From assembly GCA_905331475.1 (NCBI GenBank), contig CAJNYU010000512.1, forward strand, positions 1 through 64,000: a stretch of DNA of 64,000 nt. Reading direction: 5' to 3'. Shown here piece by piece: positions 42,617-54,688 of this stretch. The translations under genes were made by a program, and so were the position numbers. Origin of the DNA: Rotaria socialis (Eukaryota; Rotifera; Eurotatoria; Philodinida; Philodinidae). The notes beneath the pieces are model-generated. The model made no database searches. It had not been told where the DNA came from and worked only from the letters and a program-made list of their open reading frames with translations. Position 1 is the first letter of the stretch; the number at the start of each line of letters is the position of its first letter.

Positions 42617-45600
42617 TTATTTTTCTTGATTTTCAGCATCTATTTTATTTGCCACTGTATTGACTTCATTCCAAAACTTAAGTAAACGACCTTTATCATT
42701 AGCACAAAATTTACGGAAATCGTCCAACATATTATCTTGATATTTTTCTTCACCGGTTTGGCAGCTTCTCCATTTTTTTCCCAAGCAAAAATTCCAACAC
42801 CAATAAAAACCGTAATCAAGTGGCGAAGACTGACCATCAATATTTCCATTTACTGCAACACGTATCGGTCGACGGATGTGATGTACGTTATATACATCAG
42901 ATATGATATAGACGAGCATGCCAGCACTTATATGAACATAATATATATTTTCATTTATATAACTTATACAGCTATTTAAAACAAAGCCATAGCTGAAATT
43001 TCAACAAATAGATCACACATATATTTCTCAATTGAAAGAATAAAGCTTTGACGAACCGTTTTAAAATAAGTTCTTGAAAAATGTTTAATCGACAATTTTG
43101 ATGTTGAGCTGAAAGATGAGTCATTTGATCCTGTAGACATGTGGTATCCATTTTAATGTAGATAGGACCTTAAGTAATCAAAAAGCTCATTAAATACACA
43201 ACTAATGGGTGAAATTAATAAAAGAAAAATCATCAATGGGAACTTTAAAAATATTGATAGATAATAATATTATTATCAAATAATGAATTAGTTTCCAATT
43301 GGAAAAAATACAAAGTTCTGTAGCAAAAATATTTAGAAAATAGAGCTCAATTGAACCAAAATACAAGATTTTTGTCCTCATACCTCTTAAAGGATCAGAT
43401 TCAGCAAATGGATCACATGGAATGGGAACCAAATGAAACACTACTTGATTTGAACCAAGCATTGTTCCTGTACGTTGCGACCAATTTGTTATTAAATCTC
43501 CTAGTATACAGGAAGTTGCCACAAGCCAACGAATTTCAAGTTCAAATAAACAATGCGGATTATAATATGAATGATATTGAGCTTTCGCCCATTCTCGTCT
43601 ATCAGATACATGCTTTTGATCGGCATCAACATTGCAAGTACGCTTTAATATTTTCGATGTTATTTTTTCATCTTCTGGCGTAGTATCTACTGAATTAGTA
43701 TCTAAATTAACAGGATTTGTATTTTTGGCTGATCGATGTGCTTCTAATCGAGGAGCTCGTGGTATTGATTCTTGATTAACAATAAGTTTCGGCAATAAAC
43801 GCATTGGTTTACATTGAGCAAAAGCTAAATAATCCATCGATGGAATAAAATGTTGAGTTTGGTGAAATTCAACTTCAGCATAATCATCGGAATCAAGACG
43901 AACTAAAATTTTCAAAAGAACAAATGAATAAAATTTGACTCGGAAAAATATATCATTTTACAATTTTGTGTTTTTTCTGTAACAATATAATACAGGAAGA
44001 AACCGAAACGAAATAAAGTTTCTGAATGTGTACAATGCTGAATAAGTCCACGTTTAAACAATGTCTACAAAGAAAAGTAAAATAGATGTTTTAAAACCTC
44101 GCCTTCTTGCTTTTATTTTACTTCAAATAATGATAAAGCTGCTTGTTCATTTTGTATGTCTTCGCCATGTTCAATAGCCCACCAAATGGCTTCAATTGCA
44201 ACAAATGAATATTCGGGCAATATCGCATCTTTTACAAATAATAGTCCTTGATGTTCATCACGAAGTAACACTAATAGATGTTGCAATGCACCCGGATCAT
44301 CGGAAACAAGGTCCTCATGTTTAAAAGTTTTGAACGGTACCCTTAAAATCAATGACAAAACAACAAAATTATAGGATAATTAAATTAATCAAAAATTCAT
44401 ACGCATTTTTTGCTTGTCGTTTATGACAATCAATTCTCTTTAAGCCAGTTATTGGATCAATAGGCTAAAAATGTGACTCGATTACGAATCATATATATAT
44501 CTATGAGAAAACTAGTAAGATCTTACTCGATGTATAAAATCAGAAGCACTAGAACGGATACGTGCAATTTTATTAAGCATAACTAGAAATCGAACGAAAT
44601 GTTCAACATAAAGAAAATAATCTTCATGCGACATTTCTTCACGACTATCACATTTCCGTTGGCCTGATTCAATACTTTTTATTGTGTAATCCTTTGAGAC
44701 AGGCATGAGAACCAGACGTATTCGCCAATATTTCATTATCTAAATCAATAAATATAGTTATATTCAGTTTCAGTTAACTATACTACTCAAGATATTACTG
44801 ATGATCAGAATTTTTAAAAGTGTTTTAAAAAAACCTCTAGGATCTTCTCGATTTTTTATTTGTTTTTCTCAGTCGAGTGAAACAGTTAGAACCATAATAT
44901 CTAGAATGTGTTAGTATCACTAACGACAACTTGGCAGTAGTCTTCAATGCAAAAGGTTTGAACGCGGACCACGAGAGATTAAGACGTGAAACATGATTCA
45001 GTCGTTGTTACCAATCAAAAAGTGTGTTTTTCTCTATCGATCTTATGATATATTTACTCATCTTCGTTTTTACTTAATCCTTTAGAACTTTAATTAGGTA
45101 GTAGGTAACATGTCAATCAAACGCGGTCGTTTAGATGTGTCGTATCTGTGACGTGTTAATGTTAAGATTGTCCGTCTCATCTGTAGCCAATCGCTCTTAG
45201 TCTATTTTTTCTCTATTTCTATGTTGGACTACCTAAAAATTTTTCCACAGCGATTCGTATTATTCCAGGTCGGGCTTTTGCAATAATGAAAATTTTACTA
45301 TTTTCCCTTGTGTTGGATTATTCAAATGGAGCCTTGTTGAGAAAATCTTTTTCTTCTTATAAGACCACGTATGATTCACATAATACATACATCAGTAAGT
45401 TTATCATCGCGTGATCCGTGACTGCATACAGCATTATCAACAACATTCCAAGGAAATGCTTCTAAACTTTCAAGTTTTAATTCATACGCAGCCGGATCAT
45501 AACTAGATGAATCTGGACATTGAAAACGATATTTATATTGAACCGTTTTAGGTTGAAAAGCATGCCTGAACGAGAGAGAAACAACACATTTTTTAGTAAG

Positions 45601-48600
45601 AAGCACTATTGATTTTGTTTGAATATGAAAAACTTACTGAGGTTTAAATTGTTGAACACATATAACAACCGTATCTTGTGTTTGACTATCTTCAGTTACA
45701 AGACTTAATGTATGATAGATTCGACCAATACTTAACAAACGATTATATTCAGTTTCTTTATAACCAATACGTCTAATTCTTTCAATCATTAATTTTTGAA
45801 TATGCGGTGGAATTTCAATAATCATTTGAAAGCCCTAAAATTTTTATAACAACGCTCCTTTTCTTTAAATCGTATTTCTTATAAATTACTTGTGATAAAC
45901 GTTGATCAATTAATGCATCAAATATTAATCTTTGACGTTCCATAGCATCAACACTATAAGACAAAACAATATATATATATATATATATATATGTAAATAA
46001 AAAGACTAAAAATCATTTAATTACGAAGTTAATTTTTCATGATTTCCACTTCCTGTATGCATATGCTTTCTTTTTCGTTCATACTCCGATAATGGTGGTA
46101 ATGCATGAATAAGTTCATATGAATTTTGCGTATAATCACGTCTTAAATCATCTTCTGTTGGTTCAACATCAAAAGTTGTTGGAAGTGAAGCTGGTATTGT
46201 TAGCGATTTCCAATCGATACCAGTTATCATTGATGCACTCCATGGTTCAACACCGGTTGGTCCCCAAATAATAGCTTCCTTTTTTTCTTCTATAAAAAGA
46301 ATTAAATTACATTTTTATTGAAGTCATTGATTGAAAAGCAAAACAGCAGACTTTTGATTCCTGGTGGTTTGCTCGTAGAATCAGAAGTTGGCTTTTTTAC
46401 ACTTGCACCATTAGCGGGAGTTCGATTATTTTCCGGAGAGCTATCTTTACGTTCGGCAAAGCCAACTTTTTTTTCTACACTCGATGGACTCCCAAGACTA
46501 GAAACAAAAAATAGATATTGAATTGATTATTATGATGAAAATGAAAAAACATTCGTTCGTTTAGTAATTACCGTTTCGAACGAGAACTTAAATCACTATT
46601 GGTTTTCGAATGCTGATATATACGTTTAGATATAGAATTATTTGAAAGTCCTTTCGATGTACTCGGAAGTACAAGATCTGCACAGGTGTTAATATTAACA
46701 TTCATTGAACATTTTATTGCACCTTCCATTTTGCGTAAATGATGAAAATGCCAAGGAATTTTATTTGGACCTTTGGAAAGAAAAACAAAAGAGAAGAATT
46801 TTTAGTCCAAATATGAATTTAAAAAATAAAAACAAAATTTTTATTTTACCTATAGGAAATGTATGTGCCCACCGACGTCGTCCCGGTACCATAGGTATGC
46901 GTATACTTGCTGGTGCAAATGGATTCGTTAATGCTTTCGGCCTTGTATTCAGACGAACGAATGACAATGTTGATAAAAAATACGTTTCAGCACTTTGAGC
47001 AGTACGTACAACACTTTGCGGATGATAAAACAAAACTTGTGATGATTGCTGATATGTATTATGATATGGAATAGTTCCAGCTATACTAGCTGAAATGCCA
47101 TGTGACGTTGATAGAGCAATATCATCTTTGACGTTAGCATTAAATTGACGTGGATCGTCATTCATTCCTGTTATCGATGCTTTACTACTAACAATTAACA
47201 TCCCATTTGGTTCATGTAATGTATCTTCTTCTTCTTCAATTGATGCCGGATCTGAAAGATTTCATTTCATTGTTATTGCTTTTCTATTTTATATTAGAAA
47301 TAGTGATGTTTAATTTACGTGTAGGACTCATAGTTATATTTCGTTTTCTTGGTTTTCGACCTTCATGACTTTTGCTTGTTCTAGTTGCAGATTTGCTTTC
47401 ACCTGAACTGTTTAGTCAAAAAACAAAAAAGATGAATCAGATGGAAGTTTTGGATGGCAATTTATTTTTTATCATTGATTACCCTTTTGTTGATGCTCGA
47501 AATACTTGAATATCATATTCTTCCATGGATAGATGGGGTGGTTTTGTAAATGTGTTGTCGGCGATTGAACTCATCACATTTTTAACATCTATCAAAATTG
47601 AAAAATAATAAACATCTACACTTGAGAAATGTCAAGAATCTACGATATTACCTAACAGGTTTTCAGTATGAACTCGACTTGTATCAAATGGTAAACGCGG
47701 TATATAACGTTTAAAGCATGAGGGTGCTGTTGAATTATGATAGTAACTAGAATAATTTCAATCAACACAGATTCGTTTTCTTTTTTATTGTATAAAAACT
47801 ATGGTCAAACCTTAAATTCATCCAATGTGGTATTTGATAATCATCAGCCGTATTAGGATTTTCTTTAAAAAATTTAAATAATGGTACAGCAAATAATGGC
47901 TGTTCACCTAAACAGACAAGATCACTGCCGATGCCATTATCTAGTACACGTTGCTTAGTCATATTTGTTAATTCACGATCAACTTCAAATACACCAGCAC
48001 CGGGTGTTATCACTAATGACATTTGACCTAGACGATCGAATGCACGATCGATAAAATGACGTTCAAATACTGAAAATAAAATTTTCGTTTTTCTTTTGCT
48101 GTTTTTGTTTCTCTACAAACCGCTCGATGAAAGATTTAATGTTTCAAGAAAATTTCCATCACATGCAGGCGATATTGTCCCTTTGGGCATTTTTTCTGCT
48201 TCAGCTTTTGATAAATGTTGTCGATGATAATTGACAAGATCTTCTTTATAACTAATAATGACTTGTTTGATTTTAGCCAAACGTGGCAACCAATCATCAT
48301 AACGTTCATTTTGATAAATAACACTAAAATCATCAAGATTAAAATAACTTATTCAGATAATTGATAAGTTGATCTATATTTCATCACATGTCAAACTATA
48401 GTACACAGAACACAAAAAGGAACGCCGATCCTGCTCGCGAAAAGAAGCTTGTAATAAAGCAAAATCATAATTAGTAGAAACAACTACAGCTATTTTGGTG
48501 CAGAGAGACAAGTGGCAATTTCTTTGTGTAGGAAAATAAATTATTTTAAGCTAAATATGATTCCCTAAAATCAAGCATTGACATAAAACTATAGGTTTGA

Positions 48601-50089
48601 CTCGGCCCGGATGATGAGTAACATGTACTGTGTAGGCGAATTCTAGAAATGGGGCACGCTCTCTAATGAACCTGTAGTAGTTACAGTCTTTTCTCAAATA
48701 ACCTTAAATTCAATTTACAGGGAAAGTTTTTCGAATAGTTCAAGCATAAAAATAGCTTATGCTAAATGGACGAAATTTGATTTTACAATAAGCAAAAATT
48801 AATTACCGATAGAAATCTTCATAAAATCTGCCTCGATGATCTGTATTAATATATTGCTGTAAACATTGAGGAAAAGCATCCAACGATTTGGCATCATAAA
48901 AAACTCGACTAAACAAGGTCATGGTAACATCATGTTGACAAAGCATTGCCTTAAACAATGTAAAAAGAAAACATTTAATTCCATTGTCTTTTTCTAAACA
49001 TTAAGTTTTTCTACCTTCCATCGTGTGAACAAATCATGGAGGAAACCATCAACAGCTTTTTCATAATATGTATCACCGCGATGATCGAAATCCCACATTT
49101 CTTTTGACATTTGCAAAAATATTGAACAACAAGCACTTAGTGAACGAAATACAATCTAAGAAAAAGGACTGAATCAATAATTTAGAAAAACTACATCTTC
49201 ACTTACTTTGGTATCTTTTGTTATATAACCAGATGATACACGATAGGGTGAATCAGGTACCCATAAACCATAAACAGTAGCTCTAATTAAACGGTTTTTC
49301 TTTCGTAATAAAAGCATCATTTCAATTAAAGAAAACTCTTACCTCATGCCGTAAATATCCAGTGTTTTTCTTAAATAAACTGACGTATTGACTAGTTTAC
49401 GGGTAAAACGCCACATATCACCTCGACTAAAATATTGTTCTTTAACTTGCATTTCAACCAAATATAAAGCAAAATGCTAAAAGAAAAACAAAATAAAAGT
49501 CTTGAAATATTTGCTTATCTTACTTCTTTGTTATTAACTTGCTGCACATTATAATAATTGGTTAGAAAATTAATACTCGGAAATGTTTTTTTAATCGCTT
49601 CATCAATACATATTTCTATATAGGAAATAATTTTAAAATTTTAAAATAAATAAAATTTATTATACCTGGATGCATAGCTTGAATTTGTCGTTCATCGTCA
49701 ACTTCCAGGAGAAGTTTCTCGGTGCCATTCTCATTCAAGTTGATTACAAATAGATCACCTTTGGCTAGACCTGTTCTTGAACTGGCTGTTGTCGGTCCAC
49801 TAGGATCTAAATGGATATGTGTTTTTCCATAAAGTTAAATATTTGTAAATTAATGAAAATAGATCTACTAACTTTGTCCACGAGAGAAAACTACTCGTGA
49901 TCGGAATCTATGTTGATGATTAAAACATTTTAGTAATTAGCATCAATATTTCTCAAGTACATACAAATCTCGCCTAAATGTAGGTTCTGTTTTTGGTTCT
50001 GTTTTTGGTACTGGGGCTGCTGTCTTTTCATTGACTTTGTCTCCATTTGTAGTACGCTTATTTTCATTTAATGTAGAAGTTATTGTCAT
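42617..50089 (-). CDS. DEPDC5: DEPDC5, GATOR1 complex subunit
   Basis: DEPDC5 (yeast Iml1) is the subunit of GATOR1 that contacts Rag GTPases on lysosomes and represses mTORC1 when amino acids are low. About twenty exons are read. The start at 50089 opens [11 protein letters not shown] with a small repeat PKTEPKTEP. The IML1 domain follows, with [20 protein letters not shown] (49440), [20 protein letters not shown] (49100), [15 protein letters not shown] (48920) and [15 protein letters not shown] (48000). Then come [20 protein letters not shown] (46900), [15 protein letters not shown] (46200), the DEP domain at about 44113-44340, and the C-terminal domain with [13 protein letters not shown], ending at 42617. 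The last exons were placed through an intron at 43165-43117 (DQMTHLSAQ, then [15 protein letters not shown]). The intron 44751-45388 is unusually long. Exon edges at some junctions are approximate. Confidence 0.93.
45969..45992. repeat. (TA)n microsatellite in a DEPDC5 intron
   Basis: Uninterrupted run of about twelve AT dinucleotides inside a DEPDC5 intron, visible directly. Confidence 0.95.
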
Positions 50090-50365
50090 TTTCGACGATT
50101 ATAAAAAAATACTAAGTTCATGACAAGATTTAAAAAACAGAAATGTGTCGCGTGCTATATCATTGTTTTAATGTGATGCGTCCTTTTATATAGATGTTAG
50201 CACAATCTGACCAATGATATGCGAGCATTTTCGCTGCTCGATTACTGATGACCTCTTGAGACAGTGAATAGATTGATTTCACAGCAAGGTTTTTCTTTTC
50301 TTTTCTCTTGTACGATCTATATTTTTCTCTTGGTTTTTCTTCGTTATTTTAATTTTAAATAAGCC
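50090..50365. promoter_or_regulatory. Shared divergent promoter region, DEPDC5 and the Rab27-like gene
   Basis: Only 276 bp separate the start codons of the two divergent genes, so their promoters and 5' UTRs must share this interval. It holds pyrimidine-rich tracts (TTTTTCTTTTCTTTTCTC) just before the Rab start. No specific factor site was identified. Confidence 0.6.
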
Positions 50366-51108
50366 ATGGGTCATTCCATAAATGAATCTTACGACTATCT
50401 TTTTAAGTTATTATGTATTGGTGATTCAAATGTTGGGAAAACAACATTTCTTCATAAATATATCTATGAAACATTTTCAAATATACGTTCAACTCTCGGT
50501 ATTAATATTTTTGAAAAATATATCACCGTAAAAGACAATCAACGAGTTCTTTTACAATTATGGGATACAGTTGGGCAGGTTCGCGTTTATTCTTTCAGTT
50601 ATTGTTTAGTTGTAGTCTTTCTTTCCTCTAGGAACGTTATCATAGTTTAACAACATCATTGTATCGTGATAGTATGGGATTTTTACTAATATTTGACTTA
50701 ACAAATGAATCATCGTTTCTATCAATTCGCAATTGGATTTCATGCATTGATAGTTTTGCTTTAATTGATGGTGATCTTCGTCCACCAATATTACTTATTG
50801 GTAATAAAGTCGATTTGTCTACACATAGAAAAATTGATTCAATTCGTGCACAACAATTTGCTGATGAATTCCATATCGCTTACATTGAAATATGTGCTTT
50901 AACTGGTATTAACATACAATATGCACTAGATACACTTACGGATAAAATATTTAATTTTATGGATGAATCAATGAAGAAATATTATCAAAAACAGCCTTTA
51001 CAATTATCAACAAATGAAAATTATCATCATAGAAAAATATCCATAAAATTAATGAAGAACATATCCAACGTTAAAAAAAGATTTCATGCTCTTACAAAAA
51101 GATTATAG
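50366..51108 (+). CDS. Rab27-like small GTPase without a C-terminal prenylation cysteine
   Basis: Two exons, 50366-50578 and 50632-51108, give 229 residues. The body is closest to Rab27 (secretory granule and melanosome transport): NESYDYLFKLLCIGDSNVGK, then LYRDSMGFLLIFDLTNESSF and IRNWIS. G1 is GDSNVGKT (residues 19-26), G4 is NKVD. Switch II reads WDTVGQE with Val69 where nearly all Rabs have Ala. The G5 region reads CALTG, away from the usual ETSA. The C-terminus is basic and lacks any cysteine (ends KKRFHALTKRL), so the double geranylgeranylation of normal Rabs is not possible. The N-terminus MGHSINES could be a weak N-myristoylation signal. The gene is intact, so it may be a diverged, membrane-free or differently anchored paralogue. 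It converges with the glycosyltransferase-like gene, 106 bp between stops. Confidence 0.9.
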
Positions 51109-51214
51109 TTAAAAACAAAAGGCTCTTTTTTCCTGCAGGTAATTTATTATAACAAAACTCAAATACTGTAAAACAAATCTTTCAACAAAATAAAAAAAAT
51201 AAAACAAGTAAACA

Positions 51215-54200
51215 TTATTTTGTAATATTAAGCAGTTTGTGTTTTAATTGTTCAAGTGTCATTAATTTTGATTCTAATGCCATTCGCATAGCCTAACATG
51301 AATAAGAGAAAAAAAAGATTTTACTACGAAATCGATTTCATACTTACATAACCGGATGCTGATGTATCAGAAGCTAATGTTGATAATTCTGTTTTATTAT
51401 ATTTTCCTGCTTTAAATTCAAATTTAGAGAATGGATCACTGCCATGCCAACAATGAAGATGCAAACGATAGTTCTTACTAATATCTGTTTTATCTTTCGA
51501 TGTTACACCTTGATCTAACAATTGATTAGCAAGGCTAATATCAAAATTTTCACTAGCAATAAGATGGTTAATAGCTAAATGACCACTGTATAACAGAAGA
51601 ACACCATAGTGCCATTCAGGCCAAAGCTAAACATAATTTTAAGAAAATAAATAGTTCGACTAAATAAAATAACTAACCATCACACCGAGTTGTTGTTCTC
51701 TTTCGGGTTTAGTAAATTCGTTCATATTGAGATATAACATAGCTTGTATTGTATAATTAGCCAAACGATAAGCCATCAATGGTGAGCCATACCTATGAAA
51801 TTCAAATAGTAAATTATTTAATAGAATTTTCTTTTCAATTTTTTAGAGAGATCACGATTTATTTTCAACTGACTAGTAGATATTCAAACTGCTCAATATA
51901 CTTATAACAGTTATCTGTTTGAACAACTTTCTCCACAAATAAACTATTATAATAGTTAGTGATGATATATATTGGTAAAAAGTGCTCCTAAAGTCGTGTC
52001 TCTCTAGTAAATGCACCTACAGGATTGTCTTTATAGAAAAAATAGAATTCCTAGAAAATTGTGAGCTAGATCATCGTGCTCCGGTTCACTTAGCGAGAGA
52101 TTATTAGTTTATACAGGTTGATTATACTGAATAGGAAATTAATTCTTAGAAGTTTTCCGAAAATAATAGACTGAATATTCTATGTTTAACTGGATCTTTT
52201 ATTATTGTTATTATTATTATAATGAATTGATATAACCAGTATTATGTATAAATTTTCTTCTCTATTGAAAAGAAAGAATGTTATTTGTATGGGGAAAATC
52301 TTTGTACCTGAAAAGCAGATTTTTTTAATTTAATTTTTTCTAAGATACGCTCTGAAATGCGTGTTGAATTTCTGCAGTAAAAAATTGAACCCTTACAGAT
52401 ACACAATCACATATCATAAATCAAAGCAAAAGTGCCTCGTTCTAACACATGAACTATTTCTTCGTTACTTTTCTGCACAATTGCGTAAAAGGATGTATCT
52501 CAAAATCGATACAATTTGCCTCATGATTAGAAGCAGCGTTTTTTATGTTGTCGTACATTTCAATCCTACGGAGATTGTACGAACAGCTATTATGAATATA
52601 TATATATATATATTCAATTTTTGTTTAGATTACTTTTGTAAACTAAATAATCAAATTCTGATTATTATTATTCGTATACAAATACATTCTAATCGATATT
52701 GGATTAAGTTTCTTGGTATGCAATCAATTGTACCTCTTAATCAGGCCTCCTAATGGGATAGGATGGAATGAGTTCCTAATCCCATGGGAAATGTGATTAT
52801 TTTTTTAAAGAAAAAATGATTATTCATTTATGTCACACTTGACAATAGGTGAAAAATGTGAATATTATCATTCTTTTTCTGTACTGGTCATTAGCCCAAC
52901 TCCGAGCTCTATTCGAGCAATTGAATAAAGAATACGATAAAACATAGAAAACAGAAATAAACATACATTTTTTTTTCTGGTTCAATGTTTCAATGAAATA
53001 TCATCATCTTTTGTTTTATGAATTGTTCAATATCACCTTCTATAATTATTTCTTCCTCATTATCATCCTTAGTTTTGGATAAACAGGAATATTCAGTTGA
53101 GAAAATCAAATTTCGTTTACAACATCACAAACAGAATTAAAAGGTATTGATAATGATATTCCAACCAGGAATGCACCAATTCCTAGTACATTGCAAGAAA
53201 GATGACATTTTTGCCTGATGTAGAGTGGAGCGGTCCTCTGATTCCATATANTTCATAAATCTCAGCTATCGTTTTACATAGAGCAAAAAAATGGTCTTGG
53301 CTGATATATGGAATCAGAGGACCGCTCCACTCTACATCAGGCAAAAATGTCATCTTTCTTGCAATGTACTAGGAATTGGTGCATCCCTAATTCCAATATT
53401 CAAATCGGAATGATGGAAAACTTCGACTTTCCAGTTAGAAAAAAGAAACCTTGATTTTCAGTAAAATTCTTCGAAATATAGCGAATCCCATGGGACGAAA
53501 ATTTCTTCCCATCCCATTAGGAGCCCTGGTCTTAATGATTCTCAATGTAAAAAAAAAGAATTTTCATATAAATGTCATTCAGTGTCAATGCTAATTGTTT
53601 CCTCGTTTCATGAAACCAGCTTTATGCAATCACAATAATAGACACTCAACTAATCGTAGAATGAATGAGTAGTGATTTCGGGATGAAAATGAAATAGATG
53701 CTGAAGTCACACCAGGCGATTTGCTTTTGAGATTAATAACTTTCTCACTAAATGAAAGAGACTAATAGCGATCGAAATCTCGTTTGTTCATTTCAATTAA
53801 TACATAATGATCAATGATTTTGTTGAATCGTAGATTTAATTCTTACCAAGTTGATCCAAGACCATTTTTATCAGCATATTTCCAATTCATATCGTGAGCA
53901 ATACGTTTCAATCGTTTATTATTAAAATCTGTAGAATAACCGCCATGGCCAACAAGTAATGTATTATTATATGGAATATAAAGAGCAAAATTAGCTGTTA
54001 AAAAACAATCGAGATCTGTACGAAGTATAAAATCATACATAGAAAATGATAAATAATACTCAGAAACTGTATTTATTGAATCAATGTATCCGTAATTTCT
54101 TAATTGTTCATAAAGTAATTTTGAATTATTGCTGTCAATAATTTGATATTTACTTGAAGGACTATGATTTTTTTCCCGATCTTTAATGCGTCTATAAGAA

Positions 54201-54688
54201 AAAATTCGACATTTAGGTTTTTCTTCTATATTCGTACGTATTTCATCGTGTAAACAGCCAAGTTCTTTAAACATTGGTGCATAGTCATTAGCGAAAACAA
54301 TTAAATCTGTTCTCCATAATGGTGATTCTGACGTCATCATTTCAATCCATGAACGATAGAACCATCGAAGTTCGGGTTCAAATGTTTTTTCTTGATCTGT
54401 AGGATAAAAAACGAGAAGACCTCGTATTACAATCGATCCCGATGGAGGCTGATAAATAAATGGTAAGTTTTGCTTGTTAAATTGATCTGGTCGATTATTT
54501 ATCATTCGATTAGAACCATTATATTGCAAAGTTCTTAAATCAAAAACTGTAGATGATTGTCGGAAGCTGTTCATTACACTTTGAATACACATTATAATCA
54601 TCGATAACAATAATATTATAATCATACATAGAAAGAAAATGCGACCAGTGAATCTTGATGAAAGGCTGATGTCTGGTGTAATCTTCAT
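51215..54688 (-). CDS. Type II membrane glycosyltransferase-like protein
   Basis: Four exons, 54688-53847, 51792-51678, 51626-51348 and 51292-51215, give 437 residues. A single hydrophobic segment near residues 18-40 (FFLCMIIILLLSMIIMCI) is a signal anchor, followed by a Ser/Asn-rich stem, the plan of Golgi glycosyltransferases. The luminal part has FVLRTD-like sequence YDFILRTDLDCFLTANF, containing a D-x-D motif as used by GT-A enzymes to bind a metal and nucleotide sugar, and FRSW-type RWFYRSWIEMM upstream. I do not know the exact family (a DUF7164-type domain is possible). Acceptor and sugar are unknown. Intron 1 is 2054 nt and contains a 787-bp hAT-like element; the other introns are about 50-60 nt. 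The gene structure is well supported by clean splices; the function is inferred from the anchor and D-x-D. Confidence 0.8.
52734..53536. mobile_element. 787-bp hAT-like element in an intron, with internal hairpin
   Basis: The element is 52742-53528. The left end reads CAGGCCTCCTAATGGGAT and the complement of the right end reads CAGGGCTCCTAATGGGAT, 17 of 18 identical. The flanks CTCTTAAT (52734-52741) and GTCTTAAT (53529-53536) match at seven of eight bases, an 8-bp target duplication as made by hAT transposases. No transposase is encoded. An internal palindrome lies at 53171-53384. It sits in intron 1 of the glycosyltransferase-like gene. Confidence 0.88.
53171..53384. repeat. 80-bp perfect inverted repeat around an unresolved base
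   Basis: The 80 bp at 53171-53250 are exactly the reverse complement of 53305-53384. The 54-bp loop starts with the only N of the window (53251). It lies within the hAT-like element. Perfect arms suggest either a young hairpin or an artefact of assembly through a foldback. Confidence 0.93.

Noticed and set aside
44940..45000. tRNA gene on the minus strand suggested by a B-box-like GTTCAAACC
   Set aside because: The T-arm stem does not pair and no proper A box or acceptor stem is found.
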